From Stratiolaelaps scimitus (taxonomy: Eukaryota; Arthropoda; Arachnida; Mesostigmata; Laelapidae): DNA of 64,000 nt. This document shows, one piece after another, positions 63,315 through 64,000 of the stretch; the stretch's first letter is position 1; each line of letters opens with the position of its first letter. A program made the position numbers and the translations under genes. Under the pieces are notes generated by a model. The model was not told where the DNA came from, did not search any database, and saw only the letters and a program-made list of their open reading frames with translations. The DNA is taken from contig JABWDB010000008.1 of the NCBI GenBank assembly GCA_019614645.1, forward strand, positions 4,402,001 to 4,466,000. Reading direction: 5' to 3'.

Positions 63315-63750
63315 ATGATAGATAAGAGCTGGACACAGGCTGCTGGGGTTGCGGATGACCACGACATTGGGCTGATCTCTGCAGAGGCGTCTACCAAACC
63401 GCGGTCAAGACCTATCACCCAGCGCAGAGACGCACGGCAAGCGTACTGGTGGAACGCACAAATTGCAGAGACCCGCCGGAAATGTATCACACTGCGTGCG
63501 CTCTACATTAGAGTGCGTGGCTGGCAACAGAGGGGAAATATACTGATGCTTGAACGAAGCTGATAGAATTCGATAGCAGAAAGAGGAACCAAGGTTAGCA
63601 GGTAAGACATAAGATAAAACATTTCGGACACTTAACAAGCGAAGAAGACCTACTAAATAACAGGAGCTAGTGGACGAGTTAGAAATAGAGACATCTATAG
63701 ACAAGGCCTCCGGTACCAGGTAGTGATGGGCAAACTAGTCGTGTGGAGTT
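63315..63750 (+). mobile_element. Non-LTR retrotransposon (LINE) fragment, region between endonuclease and reverse transcriptase
   Basis: The frame from 63315 contains RQAYWWNAQIAETRRKCITL, which matches the conserved yWWNxxIxxxRrxC segment found downstream of the endonuclease in R1/Jockey/I-type elements. Near 63702-63740 a different frame reads QGLRYQVVMGKL, matching the following WGxxYxxVmgKL segment. Frame changes and stops (TGA at 63561-63563) show it is broken. The reverse transcriptase core does not follow within the window. Confidence 0.65.
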
Positions 63751-63929
63751 TCCCTTCATAGGGATGTTAGGCACCTCAACTCAGCTACCATCTTCGTTCG
63801 CAACGTGAAGAAATAACTGTAGCGAATAATTTTCCGCCATGATATATTGTATGTATATATATTCTGAGTCATACACCTTCCGGGTATCAGGCAACTACAA
63901 TATTTGAATTATCTTACCTCTTTTGAAAG

Positions 63930-64000
63930 TGAAATTAAGTTTTATAAAATTGCAGTTCCGTTAATAAACCGCAATGTGAATGAATGAATGGATGGTTATT
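63930..64000 (+). repeat. SINE/LINE-type 3' tail at the window edge
   Basis: TTTTATAAAATTGCAGTTCC, then GTTAATAAACC, then GAAT repeats match the 3' ends of the family A elements at 3178-3260 and 15829-15979. It is cut by the window end. Confidence 0.6.

Larger units (their letters stand above)
61581..64000. other. Intergenic region to the window end
   Basis: AATAAA at 61777-61782 suits the acyltransferase 3' end. An AT run lies at 63157-63192, a LINE fragment at about 63315-63750, and a SINE-type tail with GAAT repeats runs to the window edge. The frame 62248-62556 has no recognisable similarity. Confidence 0.55.

Overview
The window is nuclear DNA of a multicellular animal. Genes are split into many small exons with GT-AG introns of about 80 to 2,000 bases. 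AATAAA signals follow most genes. The spaces hold AT and CT microsatellites, short interspersed elements and decayed transposons. Gene content fits an arthropod, most likely a mite or tick: rifampicin-phosphotransferase-like proteins, often labelled 'putative phosphoenolpyruvate synthase' in arachnids, plus a prolyl endopeptidase and a carnitine acetyltransferase relative. The species assignment is inference. All recognised genes lie on the + strand, and no tRNA or rRNA gene, CRISPR array or bacterial operon was seen.

Layout. (1) 490-2966 holds the last four exons of a first dikinase-like gene that begins left of the window. (2) 4985-17638 is a complete 23-exon paralogue of 1,379 residues. 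(3) 21131-35373 is a second complete 23-exon paralogue of 1,387 residues. The two share every intron position and phase, and 20 of 23 exons have equal length. (4) 35374-42056 is repeat-rich intergenic DNA. (5) 42057-44303 is an uninterrupted prolyl endopeptidase frame. (6) 44304-52452 is intergenic DNA with a dead mariner transposase. (7) 52453-61580 holds eleven exons of a carnitine/choline acyltransferase. (8) 61581-64000 is intergenic and contains a LINE fragment.

The dikinase-like trio is the main interest. Each complete copy has two N-terminal hydrophobic segments, about 400 residues of unassigned arthropod-type sequence, an ATP-grasp (PPDK_N) domain, a helical middle domain with the GHRGYNEFDV motif, and a C-terminal swivelling His domain with the TELGGLMSHGAVVAREYG motif. 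That order matches bacterial rifampicin phosphotransferase. It does not match PEP synthase, because no C-terminal PEP/pyruvate barrel is present. The copies are diverged along most of their length, but the ATP-grasp exons (10 and 11) and the His-domain exon (23) are almost identical at nucleotide level, synonymous sites included. This points to repeated gene conversion of the catalytic parts while the presumed substrate-binding part diverges.

The window does not show that these enzymes work in one pathway with the peptidase or the acyltransferase, which look like ordinary neighbours. Exon boundaries were read by hand from splice consensus, frame continuity and comparison of the paralogues.
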